NCBI RefSeq assembly: GCF_001437425.1
Contig: NZ_JQCD01000024.1
Location: 124,001-188,000, forward strand
Direction of reading: 5' to 3'
Origin: Weissella minor
Lineage (GTDB): Bacteria; Bacillota; Bacilli; Lactobacillales; Lactobacillaceae
Length of the DNA: 64,000 bases
This document shows, one piece after another, positions 51,351-61,064 of this stretch. The notes beneath the pieces are model-generated. The model made no database searches, had not been told where the DNA came from, and saw only the letters and a program-made list of their open reading frames with translations. Numbering within the stretch: the first letter of the stretch is position 1; the number at the start of each line of letters is the position of its first letter. A program made the translations under genes and the position numbers.

Positions 51351-54300
51351 TGCGACCATTAAAATTGAACATGCATTATTTTGGCCCATATGCGGATACC
51401 GAAATTGATTTTACGAGATTTAGTGAATCAAGTCTTTTTTTAATCACAGGTGATACCGGGGCTGGTAAGACGACAATGTTTGATGCGATGACCTATGCCC
51501 TTTATGGAACGACTTCAGGGGATAGAACGGCGGAAACGATGCGTAGTGAATTTGCGACCCCTGATCAACTAACAAGTGTTCGCTTTACATTTGAGCATAA
51601 CGGCCACTTTTATCAAATTGAACGTGAACCCAAACAACGTATTCGGGCCAAACGTAAGCAAGCTAAAGGCGATGGATTAACAAATTATGCTGCCACCGTT
51701 GCCTTATCCGAATTGGATCAAGATTTATCAAAGCCCATTAAACATATGGCAACTAAACAAAAAGAAGCTAATCAAATGATTACAGAATTGCTGCATTTAA
51801 CGGATGAGCAATTTAGAAAAATTATTTTGTTACCGCAGAATCAATTTAGAGATTTCTTAGCTGCTAAAAGTGATGATAAACTCGCAATTCTGAGAAGTCT
51901 TTATGGTAGTGAAATCTTTGAAGCCTTTACAAATGATCTCAAAAACCAAAGTAAACAAGCCCAGGCAGACTTACAAACTATCGTCAGTCGACGTGATCAA
52001 ATTTTTGAGCAGTTACCTGAAATTGAGGACGCACCAGTTTTTGAAGGGGCCTTTACTGATAAATTAGCGGTGTTAGAAGCGGTTGTTTTGACACAACAAA
52101 AGAAATTGGCAGACTTGGTTGATATTGATCAAAAAGCTGAAAAAGTTTATCAGGAGTTGCAAGCGACATTGCTTCGTGGTCAGACGCTTCAAGCAGATTT
52201 TGAACAAAAAACAGCTCTGGAAGCCCAACTAACTAAACTTAATGCACAAAAAAGTGACATTGCAATGAAGCGTAAAAGTTTAGATGATTTAAATTGGGTT
52301 GCCAATCATTTGCCCTTAATTCAAAAGGTTGAACAGAATGAAAAAGATTTAGCACATGGGCAACAAGCGTTGCTCGACCTACAAGCGAACGAAAAAAAAT
52401 TAAGTGCATCATCACAACAAGAAAAGGCGCGTTTGGCTACGGCAATGAAGCGGGTTGATGAAATTGATGAGATGCGACAAACAATTGAGACCATTCAGAA
52501 TCAGCTATTACCACAAGCAAAACGTAAAGCTGAACTTGAAGCTGAACTTGTGACGTTAAAAGACACGCAAACAAAATTGCAACAGGATGTTGATGCGCAC
52601 AAGCAGGCCCAAAAAGAACAATTAGACTTGCAGAACGATTTGCAAGCAAAATTGACGGCGCTTGGTGCTGTAGATCAACACTTACAAGCATTGCAAAATT
52701 TGCGGGTCCCATTAGACCGTTATGCGAATTTGGTAGAGCGCATCGAAGAAAATCAAAAGGCGGTAGATGCTGCTAACGAAAAAGTTGAACAGGCTCAAAA
52801 AACACTGGCGCAACAGCAAACTATTTTAACAAATGCAGAACAGGCCCGTGACGCTAAGAAAGATTTGCGCAAAAAAGCGTTAATCGCACAGCTACAGCAA
52901 GATTTAACAGAAGGCGAGCCATGTCCAATTTGTGGGGTCGTCTATACAGGTCAGGCTGAACATCTAGACGCAGAAAATGCGGCGCTTGATTTGAAACAAG
53001 TCATGGCTGAGGTTGATCAAGCGCAAAGTGACTATGAACAGGCACAACAGCAGGTGAATAAAACACAACTTGAGTTGACGCACGAGCTTGAACAAATGAC
53101 ACAATTACAGCATGATCAGAGTGACTTAGTCAGCGAACAAAAAGCAAATAAGGCGTCAATTATTGCTGATGCACAAACATTGGGATTTGAAGCTTTCAAG
53201 GCCAACGAACCTTTGCAAGCGACATTTGATGCATTATCAGATGATTTAAATCAAAAACAAGCACAGGCTCAGCAATTACAACATGAGCTGCAAACTGCCG
53301 AACAGGATTTAAATGCGTTAGTGCTAGCATTAACTAAAGCCACTCAAAATTTGGAAAATCATGCCCAGCAAATAACACAGACTCAAACGTTGTTAGCGGA
53401 CTTTGATAAGGATTTAGCTGATGTCGCAACGTATCAAGCACGTTTGTCGAAGATGCAATCAGAAATTAAGGCATATGATGAAGCGGTCAATGAAATTAAA
53501 GCGGCGCTGGCAAAGCTCGATGGGCAATTGTCGGAAAATGACAGACAACGTCATGACCAGCACGCTAAGCAACAGGATAACTTGGCTGAACAAGCACAGT
53601 TGCATCTTGAATTAAACCAAATATTGGCTAAGCAAGATGCTTATCAGATGCAAACTTTTGCCGAAAATAGTCATCTTTTGCAAGTTGATGACCCACGTGA
53701 TGATTTACGAACCATTGTACAAAGTTACGAGAGTGATTTAGCACATACAAAGGAAGCCTTGACGCAATTAAATGAAAAAATTGGTGAGCAAGCAATGCCA
53801 GATATTGCTGCGCTGACGGAGCAAGTGCAGGTAGCTAATGATAAGCACAAGGCGGCCCAAGAAACCGTCCAGACACAAAAAATAGTGACCCATGAATTTG
53901 AAAAAAGCGTTGCAGATGCAAAACATTTACAAAAACAATGGTTGGAACAACAAGCAGGTAATGCTGATTTAATTGCCTTAACAAATGCCGTTGACGGGAA
54001 TAATGATGCTAAAATGCGCTTGGAACCTTATATTTTGCAGGCCTTTTTGAATCAAGTCTTGGAATATGCAAATGGACACTATATTGGTCAATTTTCTGGA
54101 AACCGCTATACCTTTAAATTAAGCAATGAACATAGTGGGCGTGCGAACCAAAATGGACTTGACATTAATGTTTTAGATAGTGAAAGCAATCAACTTAGAA
54201 GTACTAGTACCTTGTCTGGTGGAGAGTCCTTTATCGCGGCGCTATCAATTGCGCTATCAATGGCTGAAGTTGTTCAGCTGCGCGCTGGTGGTGCCCAAAT

Positions 54301-54508
54301 TGATGCTTTATTTATTGACGAAGGTTTTGGTTCTTTAGATGGTCAAACATTAGAACAAGCAATGGAAGCGTTAGGAAATATTGAAAAATCAGGGCGCCTC
54401 GTCGGGGTCATTTCGCACGTTGAAAGTATGAAGCAACAGATTTTGCAACAAATACAAGTTAAAAAATTAGGTAATGGACAAAGTGATATTAAGTATCAAC
54501 AAGCTTAA
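51350..54508 (+). CDS. sbcC: Exonuclease subunit SbcC
   Basis: SMC-like ATPase of the SbcCD complex, 1052 residues. Walker A GDTGAGKTTMFDAMTYALYG (about 34-53) is at the N-terminus. Two long coiled coils run about 180-500 and 545-890, and the zinc hook is CPIC at 525-528 (GEPCPICGVVYTGQ), which dimerises the arms. The C-terminal ATPase half has LSGGESFIAALSIALSMAEV (about 956) and LFIDEGFGSLD Walker B. Gln/Ala-rich coiled-coil codons explain the skewed composition. Nothing truncated. Confidence 0.95.
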   Translation: MRPLKLNMHYFGPYADTEIDFTRFSESSLFLITGDTGAGKTTMFDAMTYALYGTTSGDRTAETMRSEFATPDQLTSVRFTFEHNGHFYQIEREPKQRIRAKRKQAKGDGLTNYAATVALSELDQDLSKPIKHMATKQKEANQMITELLHLTDEQFRKIILLPQNQFRDFLAAKSDDKLAILRSLYGSEIFEAFTNDLKNQSKQAQADLQTIVSRRDQIFEQLPEIEDAPVFEGAFTDKLAVLEAVVLTQQKKLADLVDIDQKAEKVYQELQATLLRGQTLQADFEQKTALEAQLTKLNAQKSDIAMKRKSLDDLNWVANHLPLIQKVEQNEKDLAHGQQALLDLQANEKKLSASSQQEKARLATAMKRVDEIDEMRQTIETIQNQLLPQAKRKAELEAELVTLKDTQTKLQQDVDAHKQAQKEQLDLQNDLQAKLTALGAVDQHLQALQNLRVPLDRYANLVERIEENQKAVDAANEKVEQAQKTLAQQQTILTNAEQARDAKKDLRKKALIAQLQQDLTEGEPCPICGVVYTGQAEHLDAENAALDLKQVMAEVDQAQSDYEQAQQQVNKTQLELTHELEQMTQLQHDQSDLVSEQKANKASIIADAQTLGFEAFKANEPLQATFDALSDDLNQKQAQAQQLQHELQTAEQDLNALVLALTKATQNLENHAQQITQTQTLLADFDKDLADVATYQARLSKMQSEIKAYDEAVNEIKAALAKLDGQLSENDRQRHDQHAKQQDNLAEQAQLHLELNQILAKQDAYQMQTFAENSHLLQVDDPRDDLRTIVQSYESDLAHTKEALTQLNEKIGEQAMPDIAALTEQVQVANDKHKAAQETVQTQKIVTHEFEKSVADAKHLQKQWLEQQAGNADLIALTNAVDGNNDAKMRLEPYILQAFLNQVLEYANGHYIGQFSGNRYTFKLSNEHSGRANQNGLDINVLDSESNQLRSTSTLSGGESFIAALSIALSMAEVVQLRAGGAQIDALFIDEGFGSLDGQTLEQAMEALGNIEKSGRLVGVISHVESMKQQILQQIQVKKLGNGQSDIKYQQA

Positions 54509-54573
54509 GGATTGTCTTTTTACTTGAAGCGTGCGTATAATAGATGTTCAAGAATTGTAGTGAGGAAAGAATA

Positions 54574-54723
54574 ATGTCAACAAAAGGAAGTATTAAATCA
54601 AATGATTTTGCACGCGGTGCTTCAAATAAAGGGACCGTTTCAGCTGAAGATAAAAAGTCAAAGCGTGAAGCTTTATTAGCCAAAGCCCGCCAAAAGGCCC
54701 AAGCAACTGATAAGCAAGATTAG
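54574..54723 (+). CDS. Small basic protein of unknown function (49 aa)
   Basis: Encodes MSTKGSIKSNDFARGASNKG, then TVSAEDKKSKREALLAKARQKAQATDKQD. The N-terminal half looks unstructured and the rest a Lys/Ala-rich helix. TGAGGAAAG lies before the ATG, and codon choice is normal. It is hydrophilic without signal, perhaps a nucleic-acid- or ribosome-associated peptide. The TPR gene follows 45 bp downstream with its own AAGGAGG. Confidence 0.6.
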   Translation: MSTKGSIKSNDFARGASNKGTVSAEDKKSKREALLAKARQKAQATDKQD

Positions 54724-54768
54724 AACGATTATTGTCGAAAGTGTGCAATCGTAAGGAGGCTGGAATAC

Positions 54769-56064
54769 ATGGCAAGTTATGCAGAACGTATGTTAACAGA
54801 ATTAGAACTTGGTCAAACTGAGGAAGCCAAAAAGTCATATGCATTGTCATTGCGACATGACGATGATGATACAATTTATTCTTTAGCCGAAGAATTATAT
54901 GGCTTAGGATTCTCAAACCAAGCGCAACGGGCTTATAAAAAATTATTAGAAAAATATCCCGATGCAGATGAATTACGTACGGCGTTAGCCGATATCGCTA
55001 TTGATGATGGTGATACTGAAACAGCAATGAATTATTTGGCAGAAGTGAAGCCGGAATCAGATGCCTACTTACAGTCCTTAATTGTAATGGCTGATTTGTA
55101 TCAATCTGAAGGTATTTATGAAGCTGCTGAGGCGAAATTGAAGACGGCTTATGATTTGGCACCTGATGAACCAGTGATTGCCTTTGCTTTGGGTGAATAT
55201 TATTTTGCATCAGCGGATTATAAGAATGCGATTCCATACTATCGAACATTGTTGGAACAAGGTGAACGTCATTTTTCAGGTGTTGATGTTGCATCCCGCA
55301 TTGGGGTGGCATATGCACTGGTTGGGGATGTTGACCGTGCATTAGCTTATCTGGAACAAATTGATGAAGCTAGTCTAACACCTGATGTCCGTTTCCAATT
55401 GGCGATGATTTATGCAGCTGATGAAGAAACGCATGATAAAGGGATTAAAGCTTTTGAAGAGTTGCGTGAAATCGATCCGGATTATGCCACATTGTATGAA
55501 CCTTTAGGTGCACTTTATGAACATCAACATAAAGATGAACAAGCGCTTGAGACTTATCAAGATGGGTTAGCGATTGATCAATTCAATCCAAAAATGTATG
55601 AACGCGCTGCGATTGTAAGCGAACGTTTAGGCCAATCAAATGAGGCACAGAGCTTCTTTAAAGAAGGACTCAAATATAATCCAGAAGATGTCACATTGAC
55701 ATTGGATTATTCAGATTGGTTAACGCTACATGAGCAGCACGAAGAAAATATTCGTTTGCTTAATGATTATTTTGCTGATGATGAAGCTGACATTGATCCA
55801 GTGATGTATCGTAATTTAGCGAAGAGTTATGCTGGAATTGAAGACTTTGAAATGGCTGATAAGTATTATCAAGCGGCCTTACCATTCTTCGATACGGATG
55901 CTAGTTTCTTAAAGGATGCGTATTATTTCTTCCGTGAAGCGGGTGAACAAACTTTTGCCAAGCAAACATTGGACTTGTATTTGAAGCTAGTCCCAGATGA
56001 TTATGAAATGCTTGAAGAAAAAGATATTTTAGATGCACAAAATGATGAAGACGCGTTCTTCTAA
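54769..56064 (+). CDS. Tetratricopeptide repeat protein
   Basis: A soluble acidic protein of 431 residues built of about ten TPR units. Recurrent patterns are clear, for instance ALGEYYFASADYKNAIPYYRTLLE, GALYEHQHKDEQALETYQDGLAID and LAKSYAGIEDFEMADKYYQAALP. It probably acts as a protein-interaction scaffold; in lactobacilli such TPR proteins are encoded near cca or trmK and no specific role is proven. AAGGAGG precedes the ATG. No membrane segment. Confidence 0.9.
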   Translation: MASYAERMLTELELGQTEEAKKSYALSLRHDDDDTIYSLAEELYGLGFSNQAQRAYKKLLEKYPDADELRTALADIAIDDGDTETAMNYLAEVKPESDAYLQSLIVMADLYQSEGIYEAAEAKLKTAYDLAPDEPVIAFALGEYYFASADYKNAIPYYRTLLEQGERHFSGVDVASRIGVAYALVGDVDRALAYLEQIDEASLTPDVRFQLAMIYAADEETHDKGIKAFEELREIDPDYATLYEPLGALYEHQHKDEQALETYQDGLAIDQFNPKMYERAAIVSERLGQSNEAQSFFKEGLKYNPEDVTLTLDYSDWLTLHEQHEENIRLLNDYFADDEADIDPVMYRNLAKSYAGIEDFEMADKYYQAALPFFDTDASFLKDAYYFFREAGEQTFAKQTLDLYLKLVPDDYEMLEEKDILDAQNDEDAFF

Positions 56065-56070
56065 AATAAG

Positions 56071-56101
56071 AAAGCTGGTTCGTATGGACCGGCTTTTTTG
56101 T
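56071..56101 (+). terminator. Terminator after the TPR gene
   Basis: AAAGCTGGT and ACCGGCTTT (one G-U) around a TCGTATGG-type loop, then six T. Confidence 0.88.
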
Positions 56102-56175
56102 TTGGACGCAAACATGTATTAGCCCAAAATATGTTAAACTAGAATGAAATAATTAATGAAATGAGACCTTAAAAA

Positions 56176-56877
56176 ATGGATGCATTGCACTTATCAGATC
56201 GTATGGCAGCAGTGGCAGCGTATGTTCCCGATGACGCTCGTGTGGCGGATATTGGTTCCGATCATGCTTATTTGCCAGCTAATTTAATTTTGAATAAACG
56301 AATTCAGTTCGCGATTGCCGGCGAGGTCGCCAAAGGGCCTCTTGAAAATGCCGAACATGAGATTAATAAACATCGTCTGAATGAACAGTTGATTCCGCGT
56401 CTTGCTGACGGCTTGGCTGCAATTCAACCTGAAGATGAGATTGATACGGTTGTCATCGCCGGGATGGGTGGCCGTTTAATTACACAAATCCTTGAAGCTG
56501 GTCATCAAGGCGATACTCAATATGACACCATTATTGTGCAGCCAAATTTGGATGTTGATGTTGTTAGAAAATGGTTTATGCAACATCAGTATGCCATTTC
56601 GGATGAGCGCATGCTTTTTGATGATGGGCACTATTATGAAGTAGTTGTTGCGCAACCAGGTTCAGCGCACTACACAGAAACTGAATTGCAATTTGGTCCA
56701 ATTAACATCCAAGAGAATGGTCCGATTTGGCGCGAACGCTGGAGTCGTGAATTAGCACGCCAACGCGGAATTATGGAAAAATTAGTTGCTGCAGACCAAA
56801 CACAGTCTGAGGCATATACAAATTATCAGCAAACATCACAACAAATCGAGGAGGTATTAGCAGATGCTAGCAAGTGA
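56176..56877 (+). CDS. trmK: tRNA (adenine(22)-N1)-methyltransferase
   Basis: SAM-dependent enzyme that methylates A22 in tRNA. The 233 residues begin LSDRMAAVAAYVPDDARVADIGSDHAYLPANLIL, the TrmK/YqfN signature with an unusual SAM loop (DIGSDHAYLP). It continues with AGEVAKGPLENAEHEI, VIAGMGGRLITQIL (about 99-112), and QPNLDVDVVRKWFMQH. The ribosome binding site is weak. It overlaps the following Nif3-like gene by 14 bp, the usual trmK-yqfO order of Firmicutes. Confidence 0.93.
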   Translation: MDALHLSDRMAAVAAYVPDDARVADIGSDHAYLPANLILNKRIQFAIAGEVAKGPLENAEHEINKHRLNEQLIPRLADGLAAIQPEDEIDTVVIAGMGGRLITQILEAGHQGDTQYDTIIVQPNLDVDVVRKWFMQHQYAISDERMLFDDGHYYEVVVAQPGSAHYTETELQFGPINIQENGPIWRERWSRELARQRGIMEKLVAADQTQSEAYTNYQQTSQQIEEVLADASK

Positions 56878-57664
56878 GTTGATTGCGCAAATTGAAAATT
56901 ATGCCCCTAAATCATTAGCTTGGGAGGGTGATCGCATTGGGATTCAATTAGGTGACCCGAATCAAGAAATTCATCGTGTGATGACGACTTTAGATGTGCG
57001 ACCAGAGGTTGTTGATGAAGCGATTGCACGTGATGCTGACTTTATTTTTGCGCACCATCCAATGATGTTCCATGCGGCAAAAGATTTAGATTTAAGTAAT
57101 CCGCAAAATGCAATGTACGCCAAATTATTGGCACATAACATTGTTGTTTATGCGGCTCACACCAATCTAGATGCAGCTTATCCTGGCTTAAATGACTGGC
57201 TGGCCGAAGATTTGGAAATTGTGGAAGATGTTGAACCCTTATTACCTAATCCAGATGGACAGACGGGAATTGGCCGTATTGGTAATTTAGCTGAACCAAC
57301 AACTGTGGCTGAATATGCAGAATTTGTACGTGAAACCTTTAACGTTGCGCATGTGCGGGTTATCGCCAATGATTTGCAACGTCAAATTCAACGGATTGCC
57401 GTGCTTGGTGGTGATGGTGATAGTGACTATGAAGCGGCGCAAGCGAAGGGGGCTGATGCCTTTGTGACAGCCGATGTTTATTATCATACGGGTCATGATA
57501 TTTTGGCGCATGATATGGTTGTGATTGATCCGAATCATCATATGGAAGCCAATGCAAAACCTAAAATGGCACAGTTGGTAAAAACTTGGCAAAAAACATA
57601 CCAATGGGATTTGGACGACGTATACGTATCAGAAGTGAATACGGATCCCTATACTTACATTTAA
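56864..57664 (+). CDS. Nif3-like dinuclear metal centre protein
   Basis: A 266-residue member of the NIF3/YqfO family. Metal-site motifs are visible: DFIFAHHPMMFH (about 60-71), VVYAAHTNLDAAYPGLN (about 94-110) and, at the C-terminus, VIDPNHHMEANAKP. It is the short form lacking the PII-like middle domain of B. subtilis YqfO. Role uncertain, possibly GTP cyclohydrolase I-type 2 related or tRNA-linked because of its coupling with trmK. GAGGAGGT is 8-15 bases before the ATG within the end of trmK. Confidence 0.9.
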   Translation: MLASELIAQIENYAPKSLAWEGDRIGIQLGDPNQEIHRVMTTLDVRPEVVDEAIARDADFIFAHHPMMFHAAKDLDLSNPQNAMYAKLLAHNIVVYAAHTNLDAAYPGLNDWLAEDLEIVEDVEPLLPNPDGQTGIGRIGNLAEPTTVAEYAEFVRETFNVAHVRVIANDLQRQIQRIAVLGGDGDSDYEAAQAKGADAFVTADVYYHTGHDILAHDMVVIDPNHHMEANAKPKMAQLVKTWQKTYQWDLDDVYVSEVNTDPYTYI

Positions 57665-57673
57665 GGGCAAAAT

Positions 57674-57704
57674 AAAAAGACATCTCACGCGAGATGTCTT
57701 TTTT
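57674..57704. terminator. Bidirectional terminator between Nif3-like and hxlR-type genes
   Basis: AAAAAGACATCTC and GAGATGTCTTTTT make a perfect stem around ACGC between convergent genes. Confidence 0.92.
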
Positions 57705-58059
57705 AGTCCATATTAAGGGTAACGGCTTCACCTTGTGCTTGCAAAGTCTGAATGTGTTGCTCACCCCAGTTGCACAAACTGTCGAGCACAGGACTGAGTG
57801 ACTGACCATAATCACTTAGCGCATATTCAACTTTTGGGGGAACTTGATTGTAGACATGACGGTCAACAATGTTTAATGCTTCTAAATCACGAAGCTGCTG
57901 GGTTAGCATTTTTTGGCTAATGCCAGGAATCTGGCGTTTTAATTCACTTGTCCGTAGGGAACCGTGACGTAAATTACATAAAATAATCGGCTTCCATTTA
58001 CCACCAAGGACTTCCATAGTTGCTTCCACACCAATGCGATAAACTTTTTCTTCAGGCAT
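57703..58059 (-). CDS. HxlR family transcriptional regulator
   Basis: Winged helix-turn-helix regulator of 118 residues. Family features are VLGGKWKPIILCNLRHGSLRTSELKRQIPGISQKMLTQQLRDLE (about 17-60) followed by a wing containing VPPKVEYALSDYG. The usual N-terminal CP(V/I)E redox motif is changed to IGVE (VYRIGVEATM), so the conserved sensing Cys is absent and thiol-electrophile sensing like YodB is unlikely through that residue. Divergent from the aldo/keto reductase gene, which it probably controls through the shared spacer. GAAAGGACAGG precedes the ATG on the minus strand. Confidence 0.92.
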   Translation of the reverse strand: MPEEKVYRIGVEATMEVLGGKWKPIILCNLRHGSLRTSELKRQIPGISQKMLTQQLRDLEALNIVDRHVYNQVPPKVEYALSDYGQSLSPVLDSLCNWGEQHIQTLQAQGEAVTLNMD

Positions 58060-58083
58060 AAACCCTGTCCTTTCCCAATAGGT

Positions 58084-58119
58084 ACTAAAAGGTGCGTATG
58101 ATACTTTTTAGTGCGTACT
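58084..58119. promoter_or_regulatory. Candidate HxlR operator, 19-bp-period direct repeat
   Basis: Two related 17-bp units, ACTAAAAGGTGCGTATG (58084-58100) and ACTTTTTAGTGCGTACT (58103-58119), lie in the divergent spacer. GTAC ends at 58082 and 58115 also give a loose dyad (GTACTAAAA with TTTTTAGTGCGTAC). This is the expected place for autoregulation and control of the reductase. Confidence 0.55.
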
Positions 58120-58177
58120 GGTCATAATGTTGCTGTTATTATATCCTATTATCAACGGTTAGAAAAGGAGCAAAATG

Positions 58178-59017
58178 ATGATTAAAAACTTACAAGATAC
58201 AGTAACTTTAAACAACGATATACAGATTCCAGGACTTGGCTTAGGCGTATTCAAGATTCCAAATGATGAAACGGCTGAAATTGTGGCATCAAGTATTGAA
58301 AATGGGTATCGCCTTATCGATACGGCCCAAATTTATGGTAATGAAGTCGGGGTTGGACAAGGAATTCAAGCTGGTTTAGCTAAAACTGGTTTAAAGCGTG
58401 AAGATTTGTTCATTACGTCAAAGGTTTGGAACTTTGGCATGGATCAAGCAACTGCCGCTGAGTCAATCCAAACGAGTTTAGACAAATTGCAATTGGACTA
58501 TGTTGATTTGTTCTTAGTGCATTGGCCAGGTCATAACGAGTATAAGGCAGCTTGGCAAGCATTAGAAGAAGCCTATGCTGCTGGTAAGGTAAAGGCAATC
58601 GGAGTCAGCAATTTTGAGCAACATCATCTTGAAGACCTCTTGTCTTTTGCCAAAGTAACACCAGTTTTGAATCAAATTGAATCACATCCAAAATTAGCAC
58701 AGGATGACTTGCGTGCCTTTAATGCAGCGCATGACATTAAGTCACAAGCATGGTCACCTTTGATGCAAGGACAAATCTTAGATAATGAGGTCTTGCAAAC
58801 CCTTGCTGATAAATATCATAAGACGGTTGCGCAAATTGTTTTGCGCTGGGATATTCAACGTGACGTTTTGTTAGTGGTTAAGTCAGTTAAACCAGAACGC
58901 ATGTTAAGCAATGCCGATGTTTTTGATTTTGAATTAACGGATGAAGATATGGCGATGATTGATAATCTTAATGAGGACCTCCGTGTTGGTCCAAATCCAG
59001 ATGAATTTGCCGGATAA
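58178..59017 (+). CDS. Aldo/keto reductase
   Basis: NADPH-dependent reductase of 279 residues (AKR, YvgN/2,5-diketogluconate reductase type) acting on aldehydes or ketones such as methylglyoxal-like compounds. The catalytic tetrad is visible: D and Y in RLIDTAQIYGNE (about 47-58), K in FITSKVWN, H in LVHWPG. KVKAIGVSNFEQHHL and the C-terminal VVKSVKPERMLSNADVFDFELTDEDM are family marks. ATG 58178 has AAGGAG seven bases upstream; an adjacent ATG at 58175 is too close. Divergent from an HxlR regulator and followed by a VOC protein gene, together suggesting carbonyl stress defence. Confidence 0.92.
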   Translation: MIKNLQDTVTLNNDIQIPGLGLGVFKIPNDETAEIVASSIENGYRLIDTAQIYGNEVGVGQGIQAGLAKTGLKREDLFITSKVWNFGMDQATAAESIQTSLDKLQLDYVDLFLVHWPGHNEYKAAWQALEEAYAAGKVKAIGVSNFEQHHLEDLLSFAKVTPVLNQIESHPKLAQDDLRAFNAAHDIKSQAWSPLMQGQILDNEVLQTLADKYHKTVAQIVLRWDIQRDVLLVVKSVKPERMLSNADVFDFELTDEDMAMIDNLNEDLRVGPNPDEFAG

Positions 59018-59040
59018 TCAGTCACAGAGGGGGATGAATG

Positions 59041-59511
59041 ATGAATGGATTTTCACTAGTAAATCATGTTGGGATTACGGTGAGCGATTTAGATAAGTCG
59101 ATTGCTTTTTATGAAGCATTGGCGGGTAAGAAAATTGCTAATCGTGATGCAATTGGTGGTCAGCGAATGGCCCAAGTGCAAGGTTTAGATGACACTAAAA
59201 TCAATTATGCAAATTTGCATTTAGGTAATGTCAACATTGATATTTTAGAGTACGAAGCACCTCAATCAACTCAAGCGCAGTATTCAAATGAACAAATCAG
59301 TGCGATGCATTTATGTTTTGAAGTTGAAGACTTAGATGCAGCCATTGCCCGTCTAAATGAATTGGGTATTGAACCAGAAGGTGAACCGATTTATTTTGAA
59401 GAACAAGATGGTTTGAAGGCCGGTTTTGGAACTGGCGTTGTTTATTTCAAAGATCCTGATGGGACAAATCTAGAATTGATTGCACCAAAAGGACCGTTTG
59501 CACGGGTCTAA
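59041..59511 (+). CDS. VOC family (glyoxalase-like) protein
   Basis: A 156-residue protein of two beta-alpha-beta-beta-beta modules. The first half starts SLVNHVGITVSDLDKSIAFYEALAG with the metal-type His. The second contains ISAMHLCFEVEDLDAAIARLNELGI and ends YFKDPDGTNLELIAPKG with the Glu ligand. H/E positions fit metal binding, so a glyoxalase, dioxygenase or resistance-type activity is possible. Located 23 bp after the reductase stop, so likely cotranscribed. GAGGGGG precedes ATG 59041. Confidence 0.88.
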   Translation: MNGFSLVNHVGITVSDLDKSIAFYEALAGKKIANRDAIGGQRMAQVQGLDDTKINYANLHLGNVNIDILEYEAPQSTQAQYSNEQISAMHLCFEVEDLDAAIARLNELGIEPEGEPIYFEEQDGLKAGFGTGVVYFKDPDGTNLELIAPKGPFARV

Positions 59512-59515
59512 TGAC

Positions 59516-59551
59516 AAAAGGACTAAAACGATTGTGTTTTAGTCCTTTTTT
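59516..59551 (+). terminator. Terminator of the reductase/VOC operon
   Basis: AAAAGGACTAAAAC and GTTTTAGTCCTTTT form a perfect 14-bp stem with a six-base loop. Confidence 0.93.
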
Positions 59552-59654
59552 ATGTAGCTTAAACGTACAAAAAAGCCTTTTTCTAGTTTTTATGAAAAAA
59601 TTATGTGAAATTTTGCATATTTAAAAGGAATAGGATTGAAATGCAGCCCATGAA

Positions 59655-59716
59655 AGCTTAAACTTGATGTATTGTTTAAGTTGCTAGAAGTTGAGGTGCG
59701 CACATAGGCGCACCGA
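59655..59716 (+). promoter_or_regulatory. Two hairpins in the pepT leader
   Basis: AGCTTAAAC with GTTTAAGT (59655-59681) and GGTGCG with CGCACC (59695-59714) form successive stems 30-90 bp before pepT. No T tract follows either, so they could be leader structures or operators rather than terminators. Confidence 0.35.
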
Positions 59717-59746
59717 CATAACTTAATGTAGAAAAGAGGTAGATTC

Positions 59747-61003
59747 ATGAGTGAATTAACAGAGATTGCTGAAACATATCCGAATTTAGTTGATCGTTTT
59801 GTCCGTTACGTTAAGGTAAACACACGTTCAAACGAAGAATCTGAAACGGTGCCTTCAGATCCTAAGGAAGTTGCCTTTTTAGCTGATTTAGCTGATGAAT
59901 TGAAAGAAATTGGTTTGCAAAATGTTCGTACAATGTCTGACGGATATGTGTTTGCGGACTTGCCAGCTAATGTTGATGGGGATGTCCCTTCAATCGGGTT
60001 TATTTCACACGTGGACACAGCAGACTTCAATTCTGAAAATGTGAACCCACAATTTGTCGAAAATTATGATGGACAATCAGAAATTAAGTTGAACGATGAA
60101 TTTACATTAGCACCGGATGCCTTCCCATCATTGAAGAAGTATGAAGGACATACTTTGATTACCACTGATGGAACGACATTGCTTGGTTCTGATGATAAGT
60201 CAGGAGTTGCTGAATTAGTAACAGCTGCTGAATATTTGGTCCAACACCCTGAAATCGAACACGGTGATTTACATTTTGCCTTTGGTCCTGATGAAGAAAT
60301 TGGGATTGGTGCCGATAACTTCCACGTTGAAGAATTTGGTGCTGAATTCGCTTATACCATGGATGGTGGTCCTCTAGGTGAACTACAATGGGAAACATTC
60401 TCAGCTGCTTCAGCTGATTTGAAGATTCAAGGTTTGAATGTGCACCCTGGTGATGCTAAGGATAAGATGATTAATGCATTGCAAGTTGCCATGGATATTC
60501 ATGCCGAACTACCAGAACATGATCGTCCAGAACATACTGAAGGTCGCGAAGGTTTCTTCCATCTTTTGAAGTTGAACGGAACACCTGACGAGGCAAGTAT
60601 GTCATATATTATCCGTGATCACGATCGTGCAAAGTTTGAAGAAAAGAAGGCTTTGATTCAAAGTATCGTGGATGCCAAGAATGCAGAATTTGGTCAAGAT
60701 CGTGTCTTGTTGAAGTTGCATGACCAATATTACAACATGGGTGAAGTGTTGAAGGATAACATGAAGCCAGTTGACCTAGCAGAACAAGCCATGACTGAAT
60801 TAAATATTGAACCATTAATTGAACCAATTCGTGGCGGAACTGATGGCTCAAAGATTACATTCTTAGGTCTACCAACACCAAATATTTATGCCGGAGCAGA
60901 AAATATGCACGGTCGTTTTGAATATGTTTCAACCCGTGTTATGAAGCAAGCGGTTGATACAATGTTGAAGATTAACGAATTGAATGTCAAAGATGCCCTA
61001 TAA
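59747..61003 (+). CDS. pepT: Tripeptidase T
   Basis: Zinc aminotripeptidase (M20B) that releases the N-terminal residue of tripeptides, a late step in proteolysis. Its 418 residues carry metal ligands in [12 protein letters not shown] (His near 88), [14 protein letters not shown] (Asp near 149), [11 protein letters not shown] (catalytic Glu-Glu near 183) and a C-terminal [17 protein letters not shown] His. RGGTDGS is also typical. AGAGGTAG precedes the ATG. Codon bias is strong, suggesting high expression. No signal peptide, so intracellular. Confidence 0.95.
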   Translation: MSELTEIAETYPNLVDRFVRYVKVNTRSNEESETVPSDPKEVAFLADLADELKEIGLQNVRTMSDGYVFADLPANVDGDVPSIGFISHVDTADFNSENVNPQFVENYDGQSEIKLNDEFTLAPDAFPSLKKYEGHTLITTDGTTLLGSDDKSGVAELVTAAEYLVQHPEIEHGDLHFAFGPDEEIGIGADNFHVEEFGAEFAYTMDGGPLGELQWETFSAASADLKIQGLNVHPGDAKDKMINALQVAMDIHAELPEHDRPEHTEGREGFFHLLKLNGTPDEASMSYIIRDHDRAKFEEKKALIQSIVDAKNAEFGQDRVLLKLHDQYYNMGEVLKDNMKPVDLAEQAMTELNIEPLIEPIRGGTDGSKITFLGLPTPNIYAGAENMHGRFEYVSTRVMKQAVDTMLKINELNVKDAL

Positions 61004-61010
61004 GCTTGAG

Positions 61011-61043
61011 AAAACATATTGAAAATTTTCAATATGTTTTTTT
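61011..61043 (+). terminator. pepT terminator
   Basis: AAAACATATTGAAA and TTTCAATATGTTTT form a perfect 14-bp stem (loop AT), followed by T. Confidence 0.93.
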
Positions 61044-61064
61044 GTATCGTTGAAAGGAGTTTAG

